Assembly (NCBI RefSeq): GCF_039729015.1
Contig: NZ_CP155792.1
Coordinates: 2,132,001-2,196,000, forward strand
DNA from: Blastococcus sp. HT6-30
GTDB taxonomy: Bacteria > Actinomycetota > Actinomycetes > Mycobacteriales > Geodermatophilaceae
Direction: 5' to 3'
DNA: 64,000 bases
The position numbers were made by a program, and so were the translations under genes. Positions 42,719 through 51,995 of this stretch are shown one piece after another. The notes below the pieces were generated by a model. That model searched no databases. It worked only from the letters and a program-made list of their open reading frames with translations, and was not told the DNA's origin. Each line of letters begins with the position of its first letter. Within the stretch, counting starts at the first letter, position 1.

Positions 42719-43302
42719 CCGGCGGCCCTCCCCAGGAGCCGGGCCGCCGTCGGCCGCAGCTCGCGTTCCAGCTCCCACGAGGCCGCTGCCAGCCGCTGGC
42801 CCACCGCCTGCCGGGAGATGCCGAGGGTCGTGGCCGCCTCGGCCTGGGTCCGTCCGCCCTCGACCAGCTCGATCGCCTCCCACGCCTGCTCGCTGCGCCT
42901 GCCCACCAGCACGGCGAGGGCGCCCAGGACGGCCTGCGCGTCGGCCGCGTCGGGTGGCACCGCGCCGCGCACGGCCAGCCTCACCGGCCGCTGCTTCGCC
43001 GCGTCGACGGCGCGCCGGGCACACAGGAAGGCCGGCCCCGTCGCGGCCCGCGTGCTCGACGGCAGCGGGGCCTGGACGGGGCCGGCGCCGATGCCGATGC
43101 TCCAGCCACCGAGGCGCACCAGGCGCATCGCGACGTCGACGGCGGCCTCCGGCGTGGCCAGGACGCCCTGGAACTCGTCACCGGCGGTCCGCTCGAACGA
43201 CAGCACGGCGCAGACGTCGGCGTTCAACCGGGCCAGGACGTCGGCGACCCGGTCGGGGCCGCGCCGGCTGGCGCGCTGGTCGACCGTCAGCACGAAGGGC
43301 AC
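42715..43302 (-). CDS. SatD-like protein with C-terminal helix-turn-helix
   Basis: Predicted 195 residues, GTG start (43300-43302). It opens VPFVLTVDQRASRRGPDRV, the SatD-family start, with VLATPEAAVDVAMRLVR and SIGIGAGPVQAPLPSS in the middle. The C-terminal 60 residues carry a helix-turn-helix (GGRTQAEAATTLGISRQAV). Thus it may be a DNA-binding member; SatD was named from an acid-tolerance locus of Streptococcus mutans, but its biochemical role is not established. It is coupled by ATGA to the downstream membrane protein gene. Confidence 0.72.
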   Translation of the reverse strand: MPFVLTVDQRASRRGPDRVADVLARLNADVCAVLSFERTAGDEFQGVLATPEAAVDVAMRLVRLGGWSIGIGAGPVQAPLPSSTRAATGPAFLCARRAVDAAKQRPVRLAVRGAVPPDAADAQAVLGALAVLVGRRSEQAWEAIELVEGGRTQAEAATTLGISRQAVGQRLAAASWELERELRPTAARLLGRAAG

Positions 43303-43340
43303 GGGGCAAGCCTGCCAGCTTTCCAGGACAAGGGCAAGGC

Positions 43341-43808
43341 TCAGAGCTTGTCGGCCACGTCCGCCGGGAAGCCCCCGGTGGCGATGGGCCCCCATCCGGT
43401 CACGGTGATGCGCAGTAGCGCCTTCCCCTGCCGCACCATGGCCGCGCGATAGTCGTCCCAGTCGGGGTGCTCCCCGCCGATCGCGCGGTAGTAGTCGACC
43501 AGAGGCTCGAGGGCGTCGGGCAGGTCGAGCACCTCGGCCTCGCCGTCGAGCTGCACCCACGGCCCGTCCCACTCGTCGGAGAGCACGCACAGCGACACCG
43601 CGGCATCGCGGCGGGCGTTGGCGACCTTCGCCCGCTGTGGATAGGTGGAGACGACGACGCGCCCCTCGGCGTCGACCCCGCAGGTCACCGGTGACAGCTG
43701 CACGGCGCCACCGCGCCGCCGGGTCACCAGCACCGCGCGGTGCCGTGGGCGGAGGAAGTCCAGGAGGGCGCTGCGGTCGACCCGGTCGGCGGTCGCGATC
43801 TTCAGCAT
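43341..43808 (-). CDS. PPOX-class F420- or flavin-dependent oxidoreductase
   Basis: Predicted 155 residues. Split-barrel fold with LDFLRPRHRAVLVTRRRGGA, QLSPVTCGVDAEGRVVVSTY, RAKVANARRDAAVSLCVLSD and WVQLDGEAEVLDLPDALEPL. The size and the RAKVANARRD segment are typical of actinobacterial F420-dependent pyridoxamine-oxidase-like proteins. Substrate unknown. It starts 78 bases from the divergent AI-2E gene, so the gap holds both promoters. Confidence 0.85.
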   Translation of the reverse strand: MLKIATADRVDRSALLDFLRPRHRAVLVTRRRGGAVQLSPVTCGVDAEGRVVVSTYPQRAKVANARRDAAVSLCVLSDEWDGPWVQLDGEAEVLDLPDALEPLVDYYRAIGGEHPDWDDYRAAMVRQGKALLRITVTGWGPIATGGFPADVADKL

Positions 43809-43885
43809 GGATCGAACGCTACGACGCGGGTGAGTTGATCGTTTCCCGCCCGGTCCCGACCCGGCATCTGTGCTGAGATCGCAGC

Positions 43886-45184
43886 ATGAGGATCCGCTTG
43901 CCCGGTCGCACCGACCCGCCACCGGACGAGACCGGGGACGTCGAGCCCGACCAGCCCCGCCCGGACGCCGGGGTCCGGTCAGCCACGCACGCCCCCGCTC
44001 CGACCAACCTGCGGGGGCAGCGCCTCCACCGGGCGAGCCGGTCGCTCGCCATCGCCTCGGCCGAGCTGCTGCTGATCGTGGGCGGGCTGATCGTCCTCGG
44101 CTACGTCGTGGGCAAGCTGTGGGTCATCCTGCTCCCGGTCGTCCTGGGGCTGCTCTTCACCACCGTCCTGTGGCCCCCCACGCGCTTCCTCCGCGAGCAC
44201 GGCTGGCCCTCGGCCCTGGCCGCGCTCACCGTCCTCATCACGTTCCTCGCCGCGTTCGGCGGCATCATCGCGCTGATCGCACCCCCGGTGGTCCGGCAGG
44301 TCGAGGAGCTCGCCGACGGCGTCAGCGTCGGCCTCCAGCAGCTGCAGGAGTGGCTGACCGGCCCGCCGTTCAACCTCGGTCAGGAGCAGATCGGCGGCGC
44401 CGTCGACCAGGCCATCGACTCGATCCAGGGCAACGCGCAGAACATCGCGCAGTACGCCGTCACGGGCGCCACGGCGATCGGCGGCCTGCTGATCAACCTG
44501 GTGCTCGCCCTCGTGCTGACCTTCTTCTTCCTCAAGGACGGTCCCGGCTGGGTGCCGTGGCTGGCCGCCCAGACCGGCCCGCCGGCCGCGCCGCACGTGG
44601 CCGCGCTGTCCTACAAGACGTGGTCGACGCTCTCGGAGTTCATCCGCCAGCAGGCCATCGTCGGGTTCGTCGACGCGTTCTTCATCGGCCTCGGCCTGTG
44701 GATCCTCGGGGTCCCGCTGGTGCTCCCGCTGGCGGTGCTCACCTTCTTCGGCGCGTTCATCCCGATCATCGGTGCCTTCGTCGCCGGCGGTTTCGCGGTG
44801 CTGATCGCACTGGTCGACAGCGGCTTCACCACAGCGCTGATCGTGCTGGGCATCGTTCTCGTCGTGCAGCAGATCGAGGGGAACGTCCTGCAGCCGATCC
44901 TGCAGGGCCGGGGGCTGAACCTGCACGCCGCCGTGGTCATCCTGGCCGTCACCGCCGGCAGCAGCCTGGCGGGCATCATCGGTGCCTTCCTCGCCGTCCC
45001 GGTGACCGCGCTGATCGCCGTCTCCTACCGCTACGCCCGCGACCAGCTGGACGGGAAGTCGCCGGAGATCCTCCCCGACGGCACGCGCGCGCAGATCACG
45101 GCCGACGAGACCGGCGCCCACCTGGTGCGGGAGCCGGTGGCGCCGGAGGGCGCGGGGCAGCCGGTGAGCGACGCCCGAGGATGA
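43886..45184 (+). CDS. AI-2E family membrane protein (second copy)
   Basis: Predicted 432 residues. A Pro/Asp-rich 45-residue N-terminus precedes helices AELLLIVGGLIVLGYVVG and LWVILLPVVLGLLFTTVLW, an external helical region (VRQVEELADGVSVGLQQLQE to about 190), LVLALVLTFFFLKDGPGW and the family block FFGAFIPIIGAFVAGGFAVL, with EGNVLQPILQGRGLNLH near the end. It differs in sequence from the copy at 38865-40244, so it is not a recent duplication. The ATG at 43886 is preceded by a suitable gap. Substrate unknown. Confidence 0.87.
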   Translation: MRIRLPGRTDPPPDETGDVEPDQPRPDAGVRSATHAPAPTNLRGQRLHRASRSLAIASAELLLIVGGLIVLGYVVGKLWVILLPVVLGLLFTTVLWPPTRFLREHGWPSALAALTVLITFLAAFGGIIALIAPPVVRQVEELADGVSVGLQQLQEWLTGPPFNLGQEQIGGAVDQAIDSIQGNAQNIAQYAVTGATAIGGLLINLVLALVLTFFFLKDGPGWVPWLAAQTGPPAAPHVAALSYKTWSTLSEFIRQQAIVGFVDAFFIGLGLWILGVPLVLPLAVLTFFGAFIPIIGAFVAGGFAVLIALVDSGFTTALIVLGIVLVVQQIEGNVLQPILQGRGLNLHAAVVILAVTAGSSLAGIIGAFLAVPVTALIAVSYRYARDQLDGKSPEILPDGTRAQITADETGAHLVREPVAPEGAGQPVSDARG

Positions 45185-45324
45185 CGGGGAGGACGTGGCG
45201 GCGCGCTGACCCCGCCGGCGTCCGGGGACGCCGAGGTCCCGGCGGGAATGCGGCGCCTCCCGCCGGGGCTGTACCGGCAGGCGCGATCGTGCGTCGCGCC
45301 GGACGAACCCTCAGGAGGACGACC

Positions 45325-46278
45325 GTGCCCCAGCGACCGGAGGACCTCGTCGAGCTGCTCCCGGCGGCCGAGCGCTTCCTCACCCGTGAGTCCGCCGTCG
45401 GTGACCCGTCGCAGCGCCGCGGCCTCGTGCTCGTGCACGACCTGGCTGGCGACTTCGATGCCGCGTCCGCCGGCACGCTGGCCGGCGCGCACCTGCTGGC
45501 CGCCCTGCCGCACGAGGTCGTCGCCCGCTTCGACGCCGACAGCCTGGTCGACTACCGCGCCCGCCGGCCTCGCATGACCTTCAACGCCGACCGCTACGAG
45601 GGCTTCACGGCTCCGGAGATCCAGGTGTACGCGGTCGAGGACGATGCCGGCGAGACGTTCCTGCTGCTGCACGGGGCCGAGCCGGACTACGCCTGGGAGC
45701 GGTTCGTCGCCGCCGTCGGCCAACTGGTCGAGCGGCTCGGGGTCACCTCCGTCGTCGCGCTGCAGGCCATCCCGATGCCGGTGCCCCACACCCGGCCGGT
45801 CACCGTCACCGCGCACGCGACACGACGGCAGCTCATCGAGCCCTATCCCGTGTACTGGGGCGAGATGCGCATCCCCGGCAGCGTCTCGGCCCTGCTCGAG
45901 CTGCGCATGGGCGAGGCCGGGGTGGACGCCCTCGGAGTCGCGGCCCACGTCCCCCACTACCTCGCCCAGGCGACGTACCCGGCGGCGTCGGTCACGCTGA
46001 TCGAGCATCTGGAGCGGTTGACCGGGCTCCGCCTGCCGACCGAGTCGCTGCAGGAGGCCGCCGATGCCAACCGGGCCGAGATCGACGAGCAGATCGCCCG
46101 GTCGACCGACAACACCGCGGTCGTCGCCGCTCTGGAGCAGCAGTACGACTCGTTCACGGCCGCCCGCGAGGGCAGCGACCTCCTCGGCAGCGCCGGCGAG
46201 GTGCCCAGCGCCGAGGAGATCGGTGCGGAGTTCGAGCGCTTCCTGGCCGACCAGGACCGCAACCGCCCCCGCGACTGA
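45325..46278 (+). CDS. PAC2 family protein (proteasome-assembly-chaperone-like)
   Basis: Predicted 317 residues from GTG 45325, preceded by AGGAGG at 45313-45318. PAC2 fold: LVLVHDLAGDFDAASAGTLA, VARFDADSLVDYRARRPRMT, LLLHGAEPDYAWERFVAAVG and VVALQAIPMPVPHTRP. The C-terminal 70 residues are helical (LEQQYDSFTAAREGSD). Actinobacterial PAC2 proteins accompany proteasome biology, but some lie elsewhere and their function is open. It stands alone here, convergent with the MFS gene. Confidence 0.85.
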   Translation: MPQRPEDLVELLPAAERFLTRESAVGDPSQRRGLVLVHDLAGDFDAASAGTLAGAHLLAALPHEVVARFDADSLVDYRARRPRMTFNADRYEGFTAPEIQVYAVEDDAGETFLLLHGAEPDYAWERFVAAVGQLVERLGVTSVVALQAIPMPVPHTRPVTVTAHATRRQLIEPYPVYWGEMRIPGSVSALLELRMGEAGVDALGVAAHVPHYLAQATYPAASVTLIEHLERLTGLRLPTESLQEAADANRAEIDEQIARSTDNTAVVAALEQQYDSFTAAREGSDLLGSAGEVPSAEEIGAEFERFLADQDRNRPRD

Positions 46279-46308
46279 GCCCGTCGGGGTCAGTACGCCC
46301 TCGACCCG

Positions 46309-47604
46309 CTACGCGCGGCGGGTGATGCTGAGTGCCAGCGCGCCCAGCGCACCGACCACGGCGAACATGTAGAAGCCCCACGGGAAGGCGATCCCGGCGC
46401 CGACGAGGAGGCCGGCCAGGATCGGGCCGACGATCGCGCCAATGCGACCGGCGCCGGCCGACCAGCCGAGGGCGGTGGCCCGCACGTGCGGTGGGTGGTC
46501 GGCGCTGACCAGCGCGTACACCAGCACCTGGGCGCTGAAGACGAAGCAGCCGGTCAGGAAGACCATCGGGTAGATCCCGAGGGTCGGCAGCCTGATCGAC
46601 AGCAGCGCGAGGAGCAGCGCCGCGGCGGCGAACCAGGCGATGCCGGCCTTCCGGGCACCCACCCGGTCGGCCACCCGACCGGCGACCAGGAGGCCGGCGA
46701 CCGCCCCGAGGTTCAGCACGGTCAGGAAGGCGAGCTGCGCGCCCAGCTCGTAGCCGGCCTCGCGCATGATGCCCGGCAGCCAGTTGTTCAGGCCGTAGAC
46801 CAGCAGCAGGCCCATGAACGACGTGACCCCGAGGGCCATCGTGTTGCGCAGGTAGACGTTGCTGAAGAGGGTCCGCAGGTTCGCGGCGGCGCCCCCGGCG
46901 CCGGCCTGTCCTGCGCGCGGGTCGACCGGAGCGTCCAGGGTCGGCAGCTCCAGCCCGTAGCGACGGGCCACGTCCTCCGCCTCGGCCCGACGGCCGTGCG
47001 AGGCGAGGTAGGCGGCGGACTCGGGCAGGTGCCGGAGCATGAGCGGCACGAGCACCAGGGCCGGCAGCGCGCCGATGACGTACATCCAGCGCCAGCCCAT
47101 CGGCTCGACCACCAGGATGCCCAGAGCCGAGGTGGCGACGGCACCGACGTGGTAGCCGGTCATCATCCTCGTCGTCGCCCGGCCGCCGCGGGTTCTCCGG
47201 CTGAACTCGTTGACCATCGCGATCGCCGTCGGGAGGCAGCCGCCCAGCCCCAGGCCGGCCAGGAAGCGCAGCACTCCGAAGACGAACGGGTTGGGCGCGA
47301 AGGCGCACAGCAGGGTGAGCACGGAGAAGGCGGCGACCGCCCCGATCAGCGCCTTCCGACGACCGACGAGGTCGGTCAGCGTGCCGATGGTCAGCGCGCC
47401 GACCATCATGCCGACCAGGCCGACGGTGATGAGGGTGCTGGCGCCGGCGGCACTCAGCCCCCACTCCGCCGAGATACCGCTCAGCGTGGTGGGCACGACG
47501 ACCAGGTCGAAGCCGTCGAGCAGGACGGCGATCCAGCACAGCGGGGCCACCCAGCCCGCTGCAGCGCGGGGGGTGGTGCCGGCGGCGGTGGAGGCGGAGC
47601 TCAC
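46309..47604 (-). CDS. aromatic acid:H+ symporter-type MFS transporter (PcaK/MhpT-like)
   Basis: Predicted 431 residues, twelve helices. The AAHS signature is in the first helix and loop: LLDGFDLVVVPTTLSGISAE, then GTLTDLVGRRKALIG, GGCLPTAIAMVNEFSRRTRG and MLRHLPESAAYLASHGR. Such transporters import 4-hydroxybenzoate, protocatechuate, benzoate or related acids. A 15-bp palindrome at 47678-47692, about 75 bases upstream of the start, matches sites before the pca regulator and pobA, linking it to that regulon 45 kb away. The exact substrate is inferred from this link. Confidence 0.87.
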   Translation of the reverse strand: MSSASTAAGTTPRAAAGWVAPLCWIAVLLDGFDLVVVPTTLSGISAEWGLSAAGASTLITVGLVGMMVGALTIGTLTDLVGRRKALIGAVAAFSVLTLLCAFAPNPFVFGVLRFLAGLGLGGCLPTAIAMVNEFSRRTRGGRATTRMMTGYHVGAVATSALGILVVEPMGWRWMYVIGALPALVLVPLMLRHLPESAAYLASHGRRAEAEDVARRYGLELPTLDAPVDPRAGQAGAGGAAANLRTLFSNVYLRNTMALGVTSFMGLLLVYGLNNWLPGIMREAGYELGAQLAFLTVLNLGAVAGLLVAGRVADRVGARKAGIAWFAAAALLLALLSIRLPTLGIYPMVFLTGCFVFSAQVLVYALVSADHPPHVRATALGWSAGAGRIGAIVGPILAGLLVGAGIAFPWGFYMFAVVGALGALALSITRRA

Positions 47605-47677
47605 GTCGTCCCCTCGGGGTCTGCGATCAGGTGCCCGAGAACCGTAGGTCGTCCGGTTCCCTGCTCCCCCACCGGCC

Positions 47678-47692
47678 TTCCGCTGGGTGGAA
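47678..47692 (-). promoter_or_regulatory. candidate IclR-family operator, site 3 (aromatic-acid transporter)
   Basis: The plus strand reads TTCCGCTGGGTGGAA, with TTCC/GGAA arms and a TGGG core, differing from site 1 at three and site 2 at four positions. It is 74 bases upstream of the MFS start and just beyond the katA terminator. Recurrence at a third aromatic-acid locus is the main evidence. Confidence 0.55.
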
Positions 47693-47697
47693 CGACA

Positions 47698-47732
47698 GCG
47701 GGCCGCGACCGGGAATCCCGGTCGCGGCCCGC
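47698..47732 (-). terminator. perfect 16-bp hairpin after katA
   Basis: GCGGGCCGCGACCGGG (47698-47713) pairs with CCCGGTCGCGGCCCGC (47717-47732) around AAT, ten bases beyond the katA stop. Ends the furA-katA operon. Confidence 0.7.
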
Positions 47733-47741
47733 CGCCGGCTG

Positions 47742-49400
47742 TCAGGCGACGACGACGTGCTCGTTCGGCACGCAGTGCGTCATGACGAGGCCGGTCACGT
47801 CGCGCGGACCGTTCTTGCCGAGGTTGGCGGCGCGCTGCTGCTCCTCCGCGGAGAGGGTCTGCGTCTGCAGCGGCGGCAGGCCACGGACGTCGTCCGCGGT
47901 GATGCCGAGCGCGTCACCGACGCGCTGACCCCACTCGTCCTCGCACATGAAGAAGTGCCAGACCATCCGCTCCTGGATCTCGCGGCGGCACTGCTGGAGG
48001 GCACCGACCAGGTTGGTCACCAGGTCGTCCTTCTCCCACTGCTCGCTCAGCAGGTAGCGCTCGCCGGCCTGCTTGTAGTCGTTGGTCCGCGGGATCCGCT
48101 TGCGGGTGAGCCGGCCGTTGATGACCGGGCCCTGCTCGTCGTGCGTGGGGTAGGTGGCCTCACGCAGACCACCGGTGATCGACGGCTCGTAGTTGACGTG
48201 CGGGTTGTCGCCCACGTTGTCGCGGCCGTAGGACATCGGGCCACCCTGCTGGTTGGTGTTCACCTGCACCCTGGGGCGGTTCACCGGCAGCTGCAGGTAG
48301 TTCGGGCCCACCCGGTAGCGCTGGGTGTCCGAGTAGGAGAACGTCCGGCCGACCAGCATCTTGTCGTCGGAGAAGTCCAGTCCGTCGACCAGGACGCCGG
48401 TGCCGAAGGAGATCTGCTCGTTCTCGGCGAAGAAGTCCTCGGGCATCCGGTTCAGGGTCATCGTCCCGACCTTGCGGAGCGGGAAGACCTCCTCCGGCCA
48501 CACCTTGGTGTCGTCGAGCGGGTCGAAGTCGAGCTCGGGGTGCTCGTCGTCGCTCATGAGCTGCACGTGCAGCTCCCACGACGGGAAGTCGCCGTTGGCG
48601 ATCGAGTCGTACAGGTCCTTGGTGTGGGCACCGAGCGTCTGCGCCTGCACCGCGGCACCGTCGGCGGCCGTGTAGGACTTCACGCCCTGCTTGGGCAGCC
48701 AGTGGTACTTGACCAGGACGGTCTCGCCCTGGGCGTTGACCCACTTGTAGGTGTTCACGCCGAAGCCCTGCATGTGCCGGTAGCTCGCCGGCAGGCCGCG
48801 GGGGCTGAAGACCAGCGAGACCATGTGCAAGGCCTCGGGGGTCTGGCTGAAGAAGTCGAACGCGCGCTCGGCGACGTTGGCCTCGAAGGTGACCGGGTCC
48901 GGCTTCTGCGAGTGGATGAAGTCGGGGAACTTGATGGCGTCCCGGATGAAGAAGACGCCCAGGTTGTTGCCGACGAGGTCCCAGTTGCCCTCCTCGGTGT
49001 AGAACTTCACCGCGAAGCCGCGCGGGTCGCGCGCCATCTCCGAGGAGTCGCGGCCACCGGCCACGGTGGAGAACCGCAGCGCGACATCGGTGCGCTTGCC
49101 CTTCTCCTGGAACAGCGCGGCGCGGGTGTACTTCGAGACCGGCTCGTCGCCGACGGTGCCGTCGGCCTCGAAGTAGCCGTAGGCGGTCACGCCGCGGGCG
49201 TGCACCACGCGCTCCGGGATGCGCTCCCGGTCGAAGTGGCTGATCTTCTCGAGGAACTGGTAGTTCTCCAGGGTGGCGGGGCCGCGGGCCCCCACCGTCC
49301 GCTGGTTCTGGTTGTCGTAGACCGGGTGGCCCTGACGGTTGGTCAGGACCGGCTTGCCGGCCTGGCTGGGCGCCGTGCCCTGCGATGCGACGTCGGTCAT
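47742..49400 (-). CDS. katA: monofunctional heme catalase
   Basis: Predicted 552 residues, a clade-3-like catalase with a C-terminal extension. Distal His67 ([13 protein letters not shown]), Asn146 ([14 protein letters not shown]) and the proximal heme ligand Tyr356 ([16 protein letters not shown]) are all present. It dismutates hydrogen peroxide in the cytoplasm. Its ATG overlaps the furA stop (ATGA), so the peroxide- or iron-responsive regulator is co-translated, a standard arrangement in actinobacteria. A strong terminator follows. Confidence 0.95.
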   Translation of the reverse strand: MTDVASQGTAPSQAGKPVLTNRQGHPVYDNQNQRTVGARGPATLENYQFLEKISHFDRERIPERVVHARGVTAYGYFEADGTVGDEPVSKYTRAALFQEKGKRTDVALRFSTVAGGRDSSEMARDPRGFAVKFYTEEGNWDLVGNNLGVFFIRDAIKFPDFIHSQKPDPVTFEANVAERAFDFFSQTPEALHMVSLVFSPRGLPASYRHMQGFGVNTYKWVNAQGETVLVKYHWLPKQGVKSYTAADGAAVQAQTLGAHTKDLYDSIANGDFPSWELHVQLMSDDEHPELDFDPLDDTKVWPEEVFPLRKVGTMTLNRMPEDFFAENEQISFGTGVLVDGLDFSDDKMLVGRTFSYSDTQRYRVGPNYLQLPVNRPRVQVNTNQQGGPMSYGRDNVGDNPHVNYEPSITGGLREATYPTHDEQGPVINGRLTRKRIPRTNDYKQAGERYLLSEQWEKDDLVTNLVGALQQCRREIQERMVWHFFMCEDEWGQRVGDALGITADDVRGLPPLQTQTLSAEEQQRAANLGKNGPRDVTGLVMTHCVPNEHVVVA

Positions 49401-49888
49401 GCTCCTACTCCTCCTCGGATGTGGTGCTGCGGTTCGACCTGCATGGCGTCGGTGCCTGCCGCGACCTCCCGGTCACGGCTCCGACAGGTGGCGCAGAGCC
49501 CCCAGAGCACGACCTCGGCCTCGTCCACGACGAAGCCGGCGGTGTCCGACGGGCTCAGACAAGGGGCTGCACCCACGACGCAGTCGACGTCGGCGACCGC
49601 GCCGCACGAGCGGCAGACCAGGTGGTGGTGGTTGTCGCCCACCCGGAGCTCGAACAGCGCGGGGGCCCCGGCGGGCTCGATCCGGCGGGCGATCCCGGCG
49701 GAGACGAAGGCCTTGAGCACGCCGTAGACGGCCTGGGGAGACAGCGAGGGGTGCAGCTGCCGCGCGCCGGTCACGATCGTCTCGGCGTCGGCATGGGGAT
49801 GGTCGGCCAGCACGCTCAGCACGGACAGGCGGGGCCGCGTCACGCGCAGGCCGACCTCCCGCAGCTGGTGCGCCCAGGTCGTCTCCAT
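49397..49888 (-). CDS. furA: Fur/PerR-family repressor of katA
   Basis: Predicted 163 residues. Winged HTH in [19 protein letters not shown] and [17 protein letters not shown], then the metal domain with [20 protein letters not shown] and a second C-x-x-C (GLCATCRS). FurA proteins repress katG/katA and themselves, and are released by oxidation or metal loss. It is the first gene of the furA-katA operon, with an inverted repeat 24 bases upstream of the start that fits its operator. Confidence 0.93.
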   Translation of the reverse strand: METTWAHQLREVGLRVTRPRLSVLSVLADHPHADAETIVTGARQLHPSLSPQAVYGVLKAFVSAGIARRIEPAGAPALFELRVGDNHHHLVCRSCGAVADVDCVVGAAPCLSPSDTAGFVVDEAEVVLWGLCATCRSRDREVAAGTDAMQVEPQHHIRGGVGA

Positions 49889-49911
49889 CGCTAGCCATCC
49901 AACGCGCTTTC

Positions 49912-49926
49912 CTTGATTGAGTCAAG
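49912..49926 (-). promoter_or_regulatory. FurA operator / promoter region
   Basis: CTTGA (49912-49916) and TCAAG (49922-49926) form a perfect inverted repeat around TTGAG, in an AT-richer island upstream of furA. On the minus strand it reads CTTGACTCAATCAAG, including a TTGACT -35-like hexamer, so repressor binding would block the promoter. Actinobacterial FurA boxes are of this type. The rest of the gap to purU shows nothing recognisable. Confidence 0.65.
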
Positions 49927-50085
49927 ACAACGGCACGCGGGGTGAGTCGAACCACCCGTCCGCGAACCCTCCGTCACCCGGTTCCCCGGGCGGCCGATCA
50001 CGAACCACCGGAACCCCGGCGTCCTGCGCATGAACTGTGCGGCGACGACGTCTCCGGCGGCCTGCGCGCACGACGCCGGGGTGGG

Positions 50086-50967
50086 TCAGGCGAAGACGAT
50101 CGTGCGGTCGCCCTCGACGATGACGCGGTCCTCCACGTGCCAGGTCACCGCCTGGGCCAGCACCTGCCGCTCGACGTACCGGCCCACCCGGCGCATGTCC
50201 TCGACCGTCGCCCTGTGGTCGACCCGGGCGACCTCCTGCTCGATGATCGGCCCGGCGTCCAGCTCGGCGGTGACGTAGTGCGCGGTCGCCCCGATCAGCT
50301 TCACGCCCCGGTCGTGCGCCGCCTGGTAGGGGTTGGCGCCCACGAACGCCGGCAGGAAGCTGTGGTGGATGTTGATCAGCCGCTCGGGGAACCGCGCGCA
50401 GAACTCCGGCGAGACGATCTGCATGTATCGGGCCAGCACCAGCAGGTCGACGTCGCCCGCGAGCTCCAGCGCCCGCCCCTCGGCCGCGGCCTTGGTGCCC
50501 GGGGTGACCGGCACGTGGTGGAACGGGATGCCCGCGGCGGCGGCGACCGGCTCGAGGTCCGGATGGTTGGAGATCACCGCGACGATCTCGGCGCGCAGGT
50601 CGCCGGCGCGCACCCGGTAGATCAGCTCCTGCAGCACGTGATCGGTCCGGCTCACGAAGACCGCCACGGTGGGCCGGTGGGCCGCCTCGACCAGCCTCCA
50701 GGTCAGCTGCCACTCCTCCGCCAGCGCGGCCAGCCGCTGCTCGAGCTCGGGACGGCGCGTGGCCAGGCCGGCCAGCACGAACTCGAGCCGGAGGGTGAAC
50801 GTGCCGCCGCTGGGGTCGGAGGAGTGCTGCTGCGACTCGGTGATGTTGGCGCCGACGTCGGCCATCAGCCCGCTGAGCACTGCGACGATCCCCGGCCGGT
50901 CGGGGCAGCGGACGACCAGCCGCCCGACGTCGGTGGTGCGGGGATCCTGCGGACCTGCGACTGACAT
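50086..50967 (-). CDS. purU: formyltetrahydrofolate deformylase
   Basis: Predicted 293 residues. N-terminal ACT domain (about 12-90; LVVRCPDRPGIVAVLSGLMA) and C-terminal formyl transferase-like domain with FHHVPVTPGTKAAAEGRALE, ARYMQIVSPEF, the catalytic INIHHSFLPAFVGANPYQ and LIGATAHYVTAELDAGPII. It hydrolyses 10-formyl-THF to formate and THF, balancing one-carbon pools and feeding PurT. It is an isolated gene. Confidence 0.95.
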   Translation of the reverse strand: MSVAGPQDPRTTDVGRLVVRCPDRPGIVAVLSGLMADVGANITESQQHSSDPSGGTFTLRLEFVLAGLATRRPELEQRLAALAEEWQLTWRLVEAAHRPTVAVFVSRTDHVLQELIYRVRAGDLRAEIVAVISNHPDLEPVAAAAGIPFHHVPVTPGTKAAAEGRALELAGDVDLLVLARYMQIVSPEFCARFPERLINIHHSFLPAFVGANPYQAAHDRGVKLIGATAHYVTAELDAGPIIEQEVARVDHRATVEDMRRVGRYVERQVLAQAVTWHVEDRVIVEGDRTIVFA

Positions 50968-51017
50968 GGGCGAATGGTCTCATTCCGGCCGGCCATGATC
51001 ATCGCCGCCGCTCGAGG

Positions 51018-51904
51018 CTAGCCCTGAGGCCACCACGCCGACGTCCTCAGAACGGTGGTGGCGTGTCGTCCGGTGACGTGCCCGGTGAACGCCGGACCGC
51101 CGGTGCCGCCCGGGTCGAGCACCAGCGCGGCGTGCGCCTCGGCGCGCAGCAGCCCGATCGGCCGGTCGTCCCCGGTGGTGTGGGCCAGCTGCGCGGCCCG
51201 GTCGATCACCGACCACATCGCTGCGGCCACCGACGACGGCAGCTCGCTCGCGAACACCGACATCCCGTCGGAGGTGGCATAGGTACGGACCCCGGCCCGC
51301 CGCTCCGCCTGCCGGCGGCGCTGTTCGGCGAAGGACTCGTCCGTACCGATCGCCGCTGCCACGAGCCGCTTGCGCAGCCGCCCCGAGGGCAGCCCCGCCG
51401 CCACCGGCAGCAGCGCCGGCACCACCACAGCCACCACCTCGTCAGAGGCCGCACCCAGCACGTCGGCGAACACCCGCGCCCGGAACCAGTCCAGCTCCCC
51501 GGCACCGCACGCCCGCCACACCGCCGGCATCCGGTCCACCAGCTGGTGGGCGTCGGCAGCACCCCGCCGGCGAAGGACCGGGAGCACTTCAGCGCCGCCG
51601 CCAGCTCGTCGGGCAGGAACTCCGATGTCCCGGGCACCGGCGACCCGCTCCCCCGCCGGCGCGCCCCGGGATGCCCCGGCGGCGGATCGGCGACGTCAGG
51701 CCGGTGCCCCGCCAGCGCCACGACCAGCTCCGCTTCATAAGCGGCATCCATCGCCTTGCGCGCCTGCACCCGCTCCAGCTCCGCCGCGACCTCGGCGGCG
51801 GTCAGCACACCCACCGGTAGACGATCCACCGACGGCGACCGCTCCAGCACCCAGCCCACCAGCACGCCCTCCACGGGGGAGCGCTCCAGATCGGCCACCG
51901 GCAT
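51018..51904 (-). pseudogene. frameshifted and truncated DUF222 (13E12-repeat) protein
   Basis: The 5' part (51904 to about 51570) reads LTAAEVAAELERVQARKAMD, then LPDELAAALKCSRSF in one frame; the rest continues in another as ADAHQLVDRMPAVW, LDWFRARVFADVLGAASDEV, GVRTYATSDGMSVFASELPS and AEAHAALVLDPGGTG. Removing one base near 51561 joins them. Together they form a DUF222 domain; the HNH endonuclease half usual in this family is missing. This is a decayed copy of a multi-copy actinobacterial gene family often linked to mobile or inteins-like HNH elements. Confidence 0.75.
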
Positions 51905-51995
51905 GACCCGAACGTATTTTCGAGGTGCGACAGTTCCGGCGCCTCACCAGGCGGCGGGCGGTGTGCGGGAGCGTGCGGGGCGCCCAGGGGGAACC

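Noticed and set aside
38865-45184. The two AI-2E genes as a quorum-sensing AI-2 system
   Set aside because: No luxS or lsr genes are in the window, and the family also includes ion antiporters; the name alone does not support signalling.
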